Shown in pieces: positions 27,162 through 36,785 of a stretch of DNA of 64,000 nt. The stretch comes from Microbacterium sp. 10M-3C3 (lineage in GTDB: Bacteria > Actinomycetota > Actinomycetes > Actinomycetales > Microbacteriaceae): NCBI RefSeq assembly GCF_003931875.1, contig NZ_CP034245.1:1364001-1428000 (forward strand), written 5' to 3'. Below the pieces are notes generated by a model, which worked only from the letters and a program-made list of their open reading frames with translations, ran no database searches and was not told where the DNA came from. Position 1 is the stretch's first letter. Each line of letters begins with the position of its first letter. The position numbers and the translations under genes were made by a program.

Positions 27162-27615
27162 GAGTCAAGGCGTCGACGGCATCGATCTCGAGACCTCGGT
27201 GGGGTACGCGCTCAAGGAGGCTTCCAGCGCGTTGCGCACGGCGATGGAGGCCGTGCTGCGTCCACTCGGAATGACGATGACGCACTACTCGTGCCTCGAA
27301 CTGCTCGCGCAGCGTCCGGGCATGTCGAATTCCGAGCTCGCGCGCGGCGCCTTCGTGACCCGGCAGTCCATGAACGTGCTGCTGCAGGCGCTCGAGCGCG
27401 ACGGCGACGTCACGCGCCCCGACGCGGCCCCGAGCGGCAAAGCGCTGCCCACGCAGCTCACCGAGCGCGGGAGGCGGCGCCTCGCCGCTGCGACGGCGGC
27501 CGTCCGGGATGTCGAGGCGCGCATGCTCGCCGACCTCGACGCCGACGACCAGGCGCGGCTGTTCCGGATGCTGCGGGGCATGACCGCGGCGCTCCGCGAC
27601 GACGGGCGCCCCTGA
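27160..27615 (+). CDS. MarR-family transcriptional regulator
   Basis: 151 residues, winged helix: MTHYSCLELLAQRPGMSNSELARG, the recognition helix FVTRQSMNVLLQALERDG, wing and TERGRRRLAAA dimer helix. Adjacent palindromic operators are the evident binding sites. Ligand unknown. Confidence 0.9.
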   Translation: MSQGVDGIDLETSVGYALKEASSALRTAMEAVLRPLGMTMTHYSCLELLAQRPGMSNSELARGAFVTRQSMNVLLQALERDGDVTRPDAAPSGKALPTQLTERGRRRLAAATAAVRDVEARMLADLDADDQARLFRMLRGMTAALRDDGRP

Positions 27616-27705
27616 CCGAGCGCCGCCACCCGATCGCATCGGGCACGGGAAGTCGGGTGCCCCACGGCGCGGCAGGCGAGAGTCGAAGGAGAAGGGAGGC
27701 CGGCC

Positions 27706-28572
27706 GTGATCGAGATCCTCAACGGACTCGTCGAGGAGATCGAGGCGCACCTCGACGGTGACCTCGACGTCGACGCTTTCGCCGCGGCATCCGGGACCAC
27801 CGGCCACCACCTACGGCGGATGTTCTCGTCTCTCGCGGGCATGCCCGTGTCGGAGTACGTCCGGCGGCGCCGGATGACCGCGGCCGCGGTCGATGTCGTC
27901 GGTGACGAGGATCTGCTCACGATCGCGGTGCGCTACGGCTACGGCTCGACCGAGGCGTTCGGACGCGCCTTCCAGGCGGTGCACGGCGTCAGCCACGGCG
28001 ACGTCCGTCGCGGCGGCGGCCCCCTTCGAAGTCAACCTCTCCTCCGGTTCCGCCTGACTGTCGAAGGGAGCACCCCCATGGATGCCCGCATCATCGAGAA
28101 GCCCGGTTTCCGCCTCGTCGGCCACGCCGCCCGCGTGCCGCTCATCCACGACGGCATCGATCCCCATATCCAGGCGCACATCGCCGCGCTGCCTGCCGAC
28201 GAACACGAGCGGCTCAAGGCCCTGAGCAGCACGGAGCCGGCAGGCCTGCTGCAGGTGAGCGCTGACGTCGATCCCGACTACACCGAGGGGAGCGAGCTCA
28301 CCTACCTGCACGGTGTGGCCGTTGCAGGCGACGCGGAGGTGCCCGATGATCTCGCGGCGATCGAGGCCCCCGGGGGCGTATGGGCGGTGTTCCGCACCTC
28401 GGGCGAATATCCGGCCGCGTTGCAGACGACGTGGGCGGCGACCGCGACGGAGTGGTTCCCGTCGAACCCGTGGCGCCTGCGGCCGGGCCCGTCTATCGTC
28501 GCGGTGCTCGAGCGTTCGCCCGACTTCGCTGCGGCGACGACCGAGCTCTGGCTGCCCGTCGAGCGAGCGTGA
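27706..28572 (+). CDS. AraC-family regulator with GyrI-like effector domain
   Basis: 288 residues: an N-terminal AraC double HTH (about 1-105: DLDVDAFAAASGTTGHHLRRMF, LTIAVRYGYGSTEAFGRAFQ) joined to a GyrI-like ligand domain from about residue 125 (ARIIEKPGFRLVGHAARVPL). This is the Rob/SAV-type order, where the C-terminal domain binds hydrophobic compounds. Possible role in drug or solvent response. Confidence 0.88.
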   Translation: MIEILNGLVEEIEAHLDGDLDVDAFAAASGTTGHHLRRMFSSLAGMPVSEYVRRRRMTAAAVDVVGDEDLLTIAVRYGYGSTEAFGRAFQAVHGVSHGDVRRGGGPLRSQPLLRFRLTVEGSTPMDARIIEKPGFRLVGHAARVPLIHDGIDPHIQAHIAALPADEHERLKALSSTEPAGLLQVSADVDPDYTEGSELTYLHGVAVAGDAEVPDDLAAIEAPGGVWAVFRTSGEYPAALQTTWAATATEWFPSNPWRLRPGPSIVAVLERSPDFAAATTELWLPVERA

Positions 28573-28630
28573 GCGGCGCTGCACGCTCGCCGCGTTCGGA
28601 GCGGCCGGGCGTGTCCGGGAGAATGGACGC

Positions 28631-29407
28631 ATGACTTCCGACAGCACCGAGATCTTCGAGCCCGACGGACGCGCCATCCCGGTCGCCGAGGAAGGCGACG
28701 GTCCGGTCGCGGTCGTGCTGCTGCCCGCCCGCGGGTTCGGGATCGACTCGCTTGGAACGATCGCGCACGTGCTCGAGGAGGAGGGCTTTCGCACGCTCCG
28801 CATCGGCGTGCGCACGGCGCAGACCGACGGCGTGACCCTGCACGACCTCGCCCGCGACGTCGCCGACGTGCTCGATGACCGCGGCGTGAAGAGCGCGTAC
28901 ATCGCCGGCCACGCGTTCGGCGGAGCGCTCGCACGCGTCGTGGCGCTCGATCACCACGATCACGTCGAGGGGCTCATCCTGCTCGGCGTCGCCGAGCCCG
29001 GTGCGCTCGAGGGTGATGTCGCCGAGGCGATGCGCACCGCGATCTCGGATGCGCCGGCCGCCGACGTGCGCGAGGCGACGCGCGTGCTCGCCGGCGACGC
29101 CGCGAACCTCGACCTCGCCGTCGCGCACCTCGTCCGCACGCGCGATGTCGTGGCGGCCGCCGTGCAGGATGCCGCGCTCGCCGCGACGCCGGCCGACGAG
29201 TGGACGCCGCTCGCGCCGAGCCTCGCGGTGCTCGTGATCCAGGCGGGAGCCGATCCCGTCACCCCGCCGGCAGCCGCCGAGCGGCTGCAGGCGTCCGAGC
29301 CCGCCCGCGTCAGCCTCGCGCGTGTCGACGGTGCCGGCCATCTCTCCCCGCTCACCCACCCCGGCGAGACGGCGTGGGAGATCGAGGACTACCTCGCGTG
29401 GGACTGA
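28631..29407 (+). CDS. Alpha/beta hydrolase-fold protein lacking the nucleophile serine
   Basis: 258 residues with an alpha/beta hydrolase fold (VVLLPARGFGIDS, GHAFGGALARVV, LVIQAGADPVTPP, VDGAGHLSPLTHP). The nucleophile elbow reads G-H-A-F-G, with Ala95 where serine is expected, while the Asp and His positions remain. GAGAAT six bases before ATG fits a leaderless start. It may be a non-hydrolytic fold member; GHAFG variants occur in Actinobacteria. Confidence 0.8.
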   Translation: MTSDSTEIFEPDGRAIPVAEEGDGPVAVVLLPARGFGIDSLGTIAHVLEEEGFRTLRIGVRTAQTDGVTLHDLARDVADVLDDRGVKSAYIAGHAFGGALARVVALDHHDHVEGLILLGVAEPGALEGDVAEAMRTAISDAPAADVREATRVLAGDAANLDLAVAHLVRTRDVVAAAVQDAALAATPADEWTPLAPSLAVLVIQAGADPVTPPAAAERLQASEPARVSLARVDGAGHLSPLTHPGETAWEIEDYLAWD

Positions 29408-29434
29408 CCGCCCGCCGCATCCGGAGGTGACGCC

Positions 29435-30556
29435 ATGACCGCGACGCTCGTCGCCACGCACCTCGCCGGTGGGTACGGCCACCGCATCCTGTTCGACGAG
29501 CTCGACCTCACCGTCGCGTCGGGCGATGTGGTGGGTGTCGTCGGCGTCAACGGCGCCGGCAAGTCGACGCTCCTGCGCGTGCTCGCGGGCGTGGAGGCGC
29601 CGCAGGCGGGCACGCTCGCTCTCGCGCCGACCGACGCGTTCGTCGGCTTCCTCCCGCAGGAGCACGAGCGGGTGCCGGAGGAGACGGTCGCGCAGTACAT
29701 CGCGCGCCGCACCGGATGCGCCGACGCCACGCGTGCGATGGACGCGGCGGCGGCAGCCCTCGCCGATGCGGCCGGCGCCGAACCCGCCGCGTCCGTCGCC
29801 GCCGATGCCTACTCCGCGGCACTGGACCGCTGGCTCGCCAGCGGCGCCGCCGACCTCGACGAGCGGATGCCGGCGGTGCTGGCCGACCTCGGTCTCGAGC
29901 TGCCCGACGCGGCCGACGCCGCGCTCATGACCGGCCTGTCGGGCGGGCAGGCCGCGCGCGTCGGACTCGCGGCGCTGCTGTTGTCGCGCTTCGACATCGC
30001 GCTGCTCGATGAGCCGACGAACGACCTCGACCTCGACGGGCTGGAGCGGCTCGAGGCGTTCGTGCGGGGCCTGCGCGGGGGTGTCGTGCTCGTGAGTCAC
30101 GATCGCGAGTTCCTGGCCCGGTGCGTCACGCGCGTGCTCGAACTCGATCTCGCGCAGCGCACGACGCGCCTGTACGGCGGCGGCTACGACGCGTATCTCG
30201 AGGAGCGCGCGACGGTGCGGCGCCACGCGCGGGAGAAATACGACGAATTCGCGGCGACGAAGGCCGACCTCGTTGCGCGGGCGCGCACGCAGCGCGAGTG
30301 GTCGAGCCAGGGCGTCCGCAATGCGATGCGCAAGGCGCCCGACAACGACAAGATCCGCCGCAAGGCAGCGACCGAGTCCAGCGAGAAGCAGGCGCAGAAG
30401 GTGCGGCAGATGGAGAGCCGCATCGCGCGGCTCGAAGAGGTCGAGGAGCCGCGCAAGGAGTGGCGCCTCGAATTCACGATCGGCGCCGCGCCGCCCTCCA
30501 GTGCGGTCGTGGCGACGCTGAACGGCGCCGTCGTGCGGGAGGGGTCGTTCATGTAA
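29435..30556 (+). pseudogene. ABC-F ATPase, 5' part, interrupted by the island
   Basis: Complete first nucleotide-binding domain (Walker A GVNGAGKST near 37-45, LSGGQAAR, Walker B IALLDEPTNDLD, VSHDREFL), the interdomain linker, and the first strand of the second domain (VVREGSF). Homology stops at base 30550; two island-encoded bases-in-frame codons (ATG TAA) end the frame. The second domain resumes at 56348. ABC-F proteins act on the ribosome, some giving antibiotic protection. The 373-residue product would lack one ATPase site. Confidence 0.9.
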
Positions 30557-30699
30557 CCGAGGTGGGCGGCGAGGGCGGTGCAGTCGGCTCGTTGTTGCTC
30601 TATAGAGGCGTGTTCGCTGGTGCGGTTCGCGGAGATCCGCAGGTAGAGCAGCGCGGTCGTTGTTCTGATGGGGATACTCCGAGCAGGCGCAGCCCACAC
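30553..30699 (-). pseudogene. Serine recombinase, N-terminal remnant at the left island edge
   Basis: The minus strand encodes the catalytic start of a large serine recombinase, TALLYLRISANRT with the nucleophile Ser in YLRIS, then IEQQRADCTALAAHLGY, and is cut exactly where the ABC-F sequence begins. It parallels but is not identical to the intact recombinase at 54693-56051. Confidence 0.7.
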
Positions 30700-30751
30700 C
30701 TGCTTCCCGCGGGGGCGAGAGCATCAGACCGGACCGCGGGTGGGCGGTTGG

Positions 30752-31408
30752 TCAGGGACGGTAGGTGATGCGGACGCGGCCGGGGTCGAAGCTTCGCCCG
30801 GGGCGTCCGGGAGTGATCCGGAGGCGGGTGATCAGCGTGGTGATCACCGCGCGCCGGTCGGTGACATCCAGGGCGTCCCACCAGGCCTGTAGCGCGTGCC
30901 GGTTCCCGATCGGTGCCGCGTAGAGCGCGATCGCCCCGTTGGCGGTGACAAGGCGCCGCTCGATATCGCGAAGCGCAGCAGTGGCGGCCTCGACCCCGCT
31001 GCGGTGTTCCCCGCGGGTGATGACACGGTCCTGGTAGTCCTGATCGAGTTGCCCGATCCGCGTGTTGATCTCCACGACCTGCCGCAGTAGCCCGCTGGTC
31101 GACGCGTTGTCCGCGCCGGCTCGCGGATGGGTGAGGCGGTGCAGGACGCGTTCGGTGACACAGGCATCGAGATGGGCGGCGTTGATGCTCAGCCCGCCGC
31201 GTTCCGGACGGGACGGGTTCTTCTGGCAGGCGTATCGCCGCGTGTCGCCGGCGGGAGAGAGCTTCCCGGTGATGGTGAGTCCGGCGCCGCACTTCCCGCA
31301 CCGCGCGATCCCACCCAACAGCGTCGGGCGGGCCGGTGCGGTGCGGCGGCGGGTGGGGTCGGTGAGGATCGCCCGGATCTGCGCGGTCTCCTCCCCGATT
31401 TCGGATCT
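30752..31408 (-). pseudogene. Serine recombinase, C-terminal remnant
   Basis: Continuous frame beginning EETAQIRAILTDPTRRRT, then the zinc ribbon (CGKCGAGLTITGK, YACQKN), a coiled coil and a C-terminal RVRITYRP. This is the C-terminal half of a large serine recombinase; the catalytic and recombinase domains are missing upstream, where an unrelated ORF fragment begins. It lies 52 bases before the start of the N-terminal remnant, so two recombinase genes once stood in tandem. Confidence 0.75.
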
Positions 31409-31449
31409 TCATCCTCGCTCGGCGCGCTGTTCCGCACCCCGCTAGCCTC

Positions 31450-31457
31450 GGACGTCG
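31450..31457. repeat. Target-site duplication, left, IS copy 2
   Basis: GGACGTCG, repeated at 32897-32904; it differs from the duplication of copy 1. Confidence 0.9.
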
Positions 31458-32896
31458 GGCTGAGTCCCTTAGCGTGGTGTCACTTCCCGCGGGGTTCTCG
31501 TCGTCGTAGGCGATGAAGGGCCACCGTGGGATGACCAGTTGTTTCCGCCAAGAAGCAAAGAAGAGATCCCACGATGACCCACCACCAGTCTGCCTTGACG
31601 ACTCTGATCGGCGAAGTCCTTGCCGACCCCGACCTGGCTCACTCGGACGTGTTCCGTCGGATGCTGCAGGCGGGCCTGCAGGACCTGATCAACGCGGAAG
31701 CGACCGTGAAGATCGGCGCGGCCCCGCATGAGCGCACCCCTGAGCGCACCACACGCCGCAACGGCACCCGACCCAAGACGCTGGCGACCCCGGCCGGGGA
31801 GGTGGACCTGCAGATCCCGAAGCTGCGGGAGGGGTCGTTCTTCCCGAGCCTGCTGCACCCGCGTCGCCGGGTCGATAAGGCCCTCTACGCCGTGATCTGC
31901 CAGGCATGGATCGACGGGGTCTCCACCCGCAAGGTCGACCAGCTGATCCGCGCGCTGGGCAACGACACCGGCATCTCCCGGTCGACGGTCTCTCGGATCT
32001 GCTCAGAGATCGACGAAACCGTGCACGAGTTCCTGCACCGCCGACTCGATCACACCTGGTTCCCGTACCTGTTCCTCGACGCCACCTACCTCGACGTCCG
32101 CCACCGCGGCCGCGTCGTCTCCCAAGCCCTCGTGGTCGCCACCGGCGTCAGCGGCGACGGGCGCCGCGAGATCCTCGGCATGAGCCTCGGGGATGCGGAG
32201 ACCACCGACTTCTGGACCGAGTTCCTCCGCAGCCTGCGCGACCGGGGACTGAAGGTCGCCACCGACGCCGATCCGCTCGGCGTCGCCCTGGTCACCTCCG
32301 ATGCCCACGCCGGCCTGAAAGCCGCGATCAAGGCGATCCTGCCCGGATCCGGGTGGCAGAGATGCCGAGTCCATTTCGCCCGCAACGTCACCCAGAAGCT
32401 CGGCTCGGCCCGCTCCAAGCCCGTCAACGCGCTGATCTCGACGATCTTCGCGCAGACCACCTCCGAGGCGGTGCTTGCCCAATACAAAGCCGTCGCGGAC
32501 AGCCTGCGCAGCTCCTTCCCGGAGGTCGCCGAGATGCTCGAGGCCGCCGAACCCGACCTCACCGCGTTCGCACCACTACCCCGCGAGCACTGGCAGAAAG
32601 TCTGGTCCAACAACCCCATCGAACGCCTCAACCGCGAGATCAAACGCCGCGCCGACGTCGTCCAGATCTTCCCCGACCAAGGCTCCGTGACCCGCCTGAT
32701 CGGCGCCGTCATCCAAGAGCAGCACGAGGAATGGTCCTACGGCGAACGCCGCTACTTCTCCGACATCTCCATGCGCAAACTCGTCCACACCCTCCACGAC
32801 CACGCAGAGCCGGCACGCCCCGAGCTCTACCTCACCGCCTGACCACCACCCACCACAGGGAACAACTGGAGTGACACCACGCAACGGGACTTGACC
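31458..32896 (+). mobile_element. IS256-family insertion sequence, copy 2 (1,439 bp)
   Basis: Same length and orientation as copy 1, apparently identical except C for A at 32885. Its own target duplication shows a separate transposition event. It lies inside the island and interrupts an ORF. The two direct copies, 6.7 kb apart, bracket the left island boundary. Confidence 0.95.
31574..32842 (+). CDS. IS256-family transposase (identical to the copy at 24871)
   Basis: 422 residues, the same predicted protein as the first copy with intact DDE residues. Sequence identity indicates recent transposition. Confidence 0.95.
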   Translation: MTHHQSALTTLIGEVLADPDLAHSDVFRRMLQAGLQDLINAEATVKIGAAPHERTPERTTRRNGTRPKTLATPAGEVDLQIPKLREGSFFPSLLHPRRRVDKALYAVICQAWIDGVSTRKVDQLIRALGNDTGISRSTVSRICSEIDETVHEFLHRRLDHTWFPYLFLDATYLDVRHRGRVVSQALVVATGVSGDGRREILGMSLGDAETTDFWTEFLRSLRDRGLKVATDADPLGVALVTSDAHAGLKAAIKAILPGSGWQRCRVHFARNVTQKLGSARSKPVNALISTIFAQTTSEAVLAQYKAVADSLRSSFPEVAEMLEAAEPDLTAFAPLPREHWQKVWSNNPIERLNREIKRRADVVQIFPDQGSVTRLIGAVIQEQHEEWSYGERRYFSDISMRKLVHTLHDHAEPARPELYLTA

Positions 32897-32904
32897 GGAC
32901 GTCG
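32897..32904. repeat. Target-site duplication, right, IS copy 2
   Basis: GGACGTCG, partner of 31450-31457. Confidence 0.9.
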
Positions 32905-33144
32905 CCCGCGGTAGGGAGACGCTGGAACAGGTGCGAGCCCGACGCGGCACGATCGCCCTCTCGCATCAGATCATCGACCTGGCGCAGAACGGCCCCCGAC
33001 CCAGGCGAGGCCAGGAGCCGGTCGGACTGTGGCCGCTGATCGAGCAACTGTTCGACGATGGGGACACTACGCCGGAGCCATCCGACGATGGGAACACCTC
33101 AGCGGATGACCCGCCCCAGCTCCGGCGGTGCTGAACCATGACGG

Positions 33145-33687
33145 TCAGCTCCGCCCCGCGCCGCGCTTCCTGGAATGGCTCATGGGCCTGCCAGACGGCT
33201 GCGCCCCGAGCACTGGGACGTGCGCGATCGGGAACGGCAGCGCCGCGTATACCTCGGTGAGCAGGTGATGGATCCGCTGTTGGGCGGCGGTGTCCTCGGT
33301 GCGGGCGTAGTCCGGCGCCAGCGGCAGTAGGTCCAGGATGAACGTCGTGCGGTAGTCCACCTGCTCGAGCGCGGCCACCAGGATCGGGTCGGATTCGAAC
33401 TGCAGGAAGCGGTAGTAGGCCAGCGAGTCTGGGATGGCCCGGTCCAGAAACACCGTCGTGGCCGGATCGAGGGCGGCTTCCTCGGCGAGCCGCATGTCCA
33501 GCACACCGCGCTCGAACTCGCGCTGCTTGGCGCGGACCTCCTCGACGGTGCGACCGGCGATGCGCTGCAGGTCAAGGTAGTGGCGGGCGTGCTCGATCGT
33601 CGTCGTGGAGCCGCGGTCGCGCAACAGATTCACGGTGGTGATCTTCCCTGAGCTCGGCCCACCCGTGATCACGTACCAGTTGGTCAC
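33145..33687 (-). CDS. AAA-family P-loop ATPase (AAA_28/NadR-like kinase fold)
   Basis: 180 residues: Walker A ITGGPSSGKITTVNLL at the N-terminus, VFLDRAIPDSLAYYRF as lid/Walker B region, and LDLLPLAPDYARTED. Such proteins resemble small-molecule or nucleotide kinases; substrate unknown. GTG at 33687 has AGGAGGG at good spacing; the frame extends upstream across csoR and is not real there. It is divergent from csoR over the CsoR operator, so may be copper-controlled. Confidence 0.75.
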   Translation of the reverse strand: MTNWYVITGGPSSGKITTVNLLRDRGSTTTIEHARHYLDLQRIAGRTVEEVRAKQREFERGVLDMRLAEEAALDPATTVFLDRAIPDSLAYYRFLQFESDPILVAALEQVDYRTTFILDLLPLAPDYARTEDTAAQQRIHHLLTEVYAALPFPIAHVPVLGAQPSGRPMSHSRKRGAGRS

Positions 33688-33737
33688 GTTCGCCCTCCTG
33701 TCTGTGCGGTCGGGAATATCCGACCGCGAAGGCACCT

Positions 33738-33756
33738 TATACCCCCAGCGGGTATA
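33738..33756. promoter_or_regulatory. CsoR-type operator upstream of csoR
   Basis: Perfect palindrome TATACCC-CCAGC-GGGTATA, 25 bases before the csoR start. GC-tract palindromes with TA ends are the known CsoR binding type. The right arm contains the likely -10 (TATAGC), so repressor binding would block polymerase. Confidence 0.85.
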
Positions 33757-33780
33757 GCATCGGGATCGGAGGTGATCGGA

Positions 33781-34065
33781 ATGGCACACGGATATGTCGA
33801 CGACAAGCAGGCGCTGCTGGCGCGGTTGCGGCGCGCGGAGGGGCAGGTGCGCGGGATCGCGCGGATGGTCGATGAGGACGTGTACTGCATCGACATCCTC
33901 ACCCAGGTGTCCGCGGTGACCAAGGCGCTGGAGTCGGTGGCGCTGACACTGCTGGAGGACCATCTCGGGCACTGCGTCGCGCAGGCGACCGCGGAGGGCG
34001 GCCCCGTTGCGGCGGAGAAGCTCCGTGAGGCCAACGCCGCGATCGCCCGGCTCGTGCGCTCCTAA
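33781..34065 (+). CDS. csoR: Copper-sensing transcriptional repressor CsoR
   Basis: 94 residues, all-helical DUF156 family. Copper(I) ligands are C36, H61 and C65, the same numbering as the characterised mycobacterial CsoR. GGAGGTGATC precedes ATG at 33781; an in-frame GTG three codons earlier is less well placed. Cu(I) binding should release the operators at 33738, 45722 and 45766. Starts the csoR-copZ-copA-YHS operon. Confidence 0.93.
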   Translation: MAHGYVDDKQALLARLRRAEGQVRGIARMVDEDVYCIDILTQVSAVTKALESVALTLLEDHLGHCVAQATAEGGPVAAEKLREANAAIARLVRS

Positions 34066-34114
34066 CCCCACCCCCGCATTCGCATTCACTCGACGCTCTT
34101 GAAGGGAGCACATC

Positions 34115-34471
34115 ATGACCGGACAGGGTTTCCAGGACCTCGGCCTGCAGGCGACCAGCGGGGGCGGGTGTGCGTGCTGCAGCCCCACCTCCCACGGCAC
34201 GGGAGCCAAGGACACCGGCACGCCGGTGCAGCGGACGGCGGCGGGTGAGACCGTGTCGGCGCAGTTCCTGGTGGAGGGGATGACCTGCTCGCACTGCGTG
34301 CGCAGCGTGACTGAGGAGGTCTCCGCGATTGAGGGAGTCTCCGATGTCGCGGTCGATCTGCACGCCGGCGGCGTGTCCACGGTGACGGTGTCCAGTGCCG
34401 CGCCGGTGGATGCGGAGCGGGTGCGGGCGGCGGTGGAGGAGGCCGGCTACAGCCTCGCCTCAGCATCATGA
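34115..34471 (+). CDS. CopZ-like copper chaperone with extra N-terminal cysteines
   Basis: 118 residues: a single HMA domain with GMTCSHC (C58, C61) and a 45-residue N-terminal extension carrying GCACCS (C19, C21, C22), which may add a metal site. Delivers Cu(I) to the ATPase encoded next, with which it overlaps by ATGA. Confidence 0.9.
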   Translation: MTGQGFQDLGLQATSGGGCACCSPTSHGTGAKDTGTPVQRTAAGETVSAQFLVEGMTCSHCVRSVTEEVSAIEGVSDVAVDLHAGGVSTVTVSSAAPVDAERVRAAVEEAGYSLASAS

Positions 34472-36759
34472 CCACGACGACCACGGATGTTGATCTCGAC
34501 ATCACCGGGATGACCTGCGCGTCGTGCGCGGCTCGGGTGGAGCGGAAGCTGAACAAGCTGCCCGGGGTGGCGGCGACGGTGAATTTCGCCACCGAGAAGG
34601 CGCGCGTGCACGCCGAGTCCCCGGTGCCGGTGGAGGAGTTGATCGCGGCGGTCGAGCAGGCCGGGTACGGGGCATCCGTCCCCGCCCCACCGGCCACCGA
34701 AGCCACCGACGAACAGGCCACGGTGCCGCGGGATGCGGAGTTGGTGTCGCTGCGGCAGCGGCTGATCGTCTCGACGATTCTGGCGGTGCCGGTGGCGGTG
34801 TTGTCGATGATTCCGGCGCTGCAGTTCACCTACTGGCAGTGGCTGACCCTGACCCTGGCTGCGCCGGTGGTGGTGTGGGGGGCGTGGCCGTTCCACCGTG
34901 CCGCGGCGATCAACGCCCGCCACGGTGCGGCGACGATGGACACCCTGATCAGCCTGGGCGTGCTGGCCGCGTTCGGCTGGTCGCTGTATGCCCTGTTCTT
35001 CGGCGGCGCCGGGATGCCCGGCATGCGGATGAGCGTCACCTTCGTCGGCACCCCGCAGTCCGGCGGCCATGAGGTGTATCTGGAGGTCGCCGCCCTGGTG
35101 ACGGTGTTCATCCTCCTCGGCCGCTACCTGGAGACCCGCGCCAAGCGGCAATCCGGCGAGGCCCTGCGTGCCCTGCTGGAGCTGGGTGCGAAAGACGCCG
35201 TCGTCCTCCGCACAGGTAGCGAGCAGCGCGTCCCCGTCGCCCAGCTCGTCCCCGGCGACATCGTGGTGGTGCGGCCCGGGGAGAAGATCCCCGCGGACGG
35301 CGTCGTCACCGAGGGTGTCTCCGCGGTGGACGAGTCGATGCTGACCGGCGAGTCCGTCCCCGTCGAAGTCGCCCCCGGCTCGAAGGTGGTCGGCGCGACG
35401 GTGAACACCGGCGGCCGGCTGCTGGTGGAGCTCACCCGGGTCGGCGCGGACACGGAGCTGGCCCGGATGGCCAGGTTGGTGGAGGAGGCGCAGACCGGGA
35501 AGGCGCAGGTGCAGCGCCTCGCCGACCGGGTCTCCGCGATCTTCGTCCCCATCGTCATCGTCCTTGCCATCGTCGCGTTCACGGTGTGGTTGCTGGTCGG
35601 GGCTTCCCCGGAGGTCGCGTTCACCGCCGCGGTGACGACGCTGATCATCGCGTGCCCGTGCGCGCTCGGCTTGGCGACCCCGACCGCGCTGCTGGTCGGC
35701 ACCGGTCGGGGCGCGCAGCTGGGCATCCTCATCCGCGGACCCCAGGTGCTGGAGCAGACCCGCCGCATCGACACCGTCGTGCTGGACAAGACCGGCACCA
35801 TCACCGCCGGCACCATGACCGTCACCGTTACGCATCCGACTCCCGGCACCGACAAGGCGGAGCTGGTGCAGATCGCCGCGGCGCTCGAGCACGGCTCGGA
35901 ACACCCCATCGGCCGCGCCATCACCACCGCCGCCACCGGGCCGCTCGCGGCAGTGGAGTCGTTCGCCGCGGTGGCCGGGCAGGGCGTGCAGGGCATCGTC
36001 GACGGCCGCCTGGTCGCCGCCGGCCGCGCCTCCTGGATCACCACCCAATGGGCACTTCCCGTCCCTACCGACCTCGCCGCGACCATCGCGGCGGACGAGG
36101 CGGCGGGGGCGACGGTAACGGTAGTGGCGTGGGACGGGCAGGTGCGCGGGGCGATCAGCGTCGCCGATACCATCAAACCCACCAGCCGTGAGGCGGTCGC
36201 ACGGCTCCGGGAACTCGGGTTGACCCCGATCCTGCTCACCGGCGACAACCCCGGCGCCGCGGGCGCGATCGCCGACCAGGCCGGGATCGATGACGTCCGC
36301 GCCGGTGTCACCCCGCAGGGCAAGCTCGACACCATCCGCGACCTGCAGACCGTGGGCCGGGTGGTCGCGATGGTCGGCGACGGCGTCAACGACGCCGCCG
36401 CCCTCGCCGCCGCCGACCTCGGGATCGCGATGGGCACCGGCACCGACGCGGCCATCACCGCCGCCGACCTGACCATCGTCTCCGGCGACCTCGTGCTGGT
36501 CCCGGACGCGATCCGGCTGGCCCGCCGCACCTTGGGCACGATCAAGGGGAATCTGTTCTGGGCGTTCGCGTACAACGTCGCCGCCCTCCCGGTCGCGATG
36601 CTCGCCCTGCTCAACCCCATCCTCGCGGGAGCGGCGATGGCGTTCAGCAGCGTGTTCGTCGTCACCAACAGTCTCCGACTGCGCCGCTTCCGCCCCCTCC
36701 GCACCCCGACGCCCGCCACCGCGCCGGTGACCCGGGAATCCGCCCCGGTTCGCGTCTGA
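34468..36759 (+). CDS. copA: Cu(I)-exporting P1B-type ATPase CopA
   Basis: 763 residues: one N-terminal HMA domain (GMTCASC), eight transmembrane helices, actuator TGES, the metal-binding CPC at 396-398, phosphorylation DKTGT at 440-444, SEHPIG and the hinge [10 protein letters not shown]. This is the standard P1B-1 copper exporter. Coupled to copZ, followed by the YHS protein after 26 bases. Confidence 0.95.
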   Translation: MTTTTTDVDLDITGMTCASCAARVERKLNKLPGVAATVNFATEKARVHAESPVPVEELIAAVEQAGYGASVPAPPATEATDEQATVPRDAELVSLRQRLIVSTILAVPVAVLSMIPALQFTYWQWLTLTLAAPVVVWGAWPFHRAAAINARHGAATMDTLISLGVLAAFGWSLYALFFGGAGMPGMRMSVTFVGTPQSGGHEVYLEVAALVTVFILLGRYLETRAKRQSGEALRALLELGAKDAVVLRTGSEQRVPVAQLVPGDIVVVRPGEKIPADGVVTEGVSAVDESMLTGESVPVEVAPGSKVVGATVNTGGRLLVELTRVGADTELARMARLVEEAQTGKAQVQRLADRVSAIFVPIVIVLAIVAFTVWLLVGASPEVAFTAAVTTLIIACPCALGLATPTALLVGTGRGAQLGILIRGPQVLEQTRRIDTVVLDKTGTITAGTMTVTVTHPTPGTDKAELVQIAAALEHGSEHPIGRAITTAATGPLAAVESFAAVAGQGVQGIVDGRLVAAGRASWITTQWALPVPTDLAATIAADEAAGATVTVVAWDGQVRGAISVADTIKPTSREAVARLRELGLTPILLTGDNPGAAGAIADQAGIDDVRAGVTPQGKLDTIRDLQTVGRVVAMVGDGVNDAAALAAADLGIAMGTGTDAAITAADLTIVSGDLVLVPDAIRLARRTLGTIKGNLFWAFAYNVAALPVAMLALLNPILAGAAMAFSSVFVVTNSLRLRRFRPLRTPTPATAPVTRESAPVRV

Positions 36760-36785
36760 ACCGCCCGCATCAGAAGGAGCACACC

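Larger units (their letters stand above)
31385..33134 (+). pseudogene. Unknown ORF interrupted by IS copy 2
   Basis: Excising the IS and one copy of its 8-bp duplication joins SSSLGALFRTPLASDV to ARGRETLEQVRARRGT in one frame, running on as IALSHQIIDLAQNG and GLWPLIEQLFDDGD to the stop at 33132-33134. The N-terminus is lost at the border with the recombinase remnant near 31,390-31,408. I do not recognise the family; the acidic tail and WPLIEQLF segment are its only distinct features. Confidence 0.5.

Noticed and set aside
30600-31412. 270-codon minus-strand ORF with ATG at 31412
   Set aside because: A different frame gives the zinc ribbon and coiled coil of a serine recombinase through the same bases; this one is Arg/Pro/His-rich noise.
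24755-32896. Classic composite transposon formed by the two IS copies
   Set aside because: The copies have different target duplications and the interval mixes chromosomal genes with the island edge, so the unit did not arrive as one transposon.
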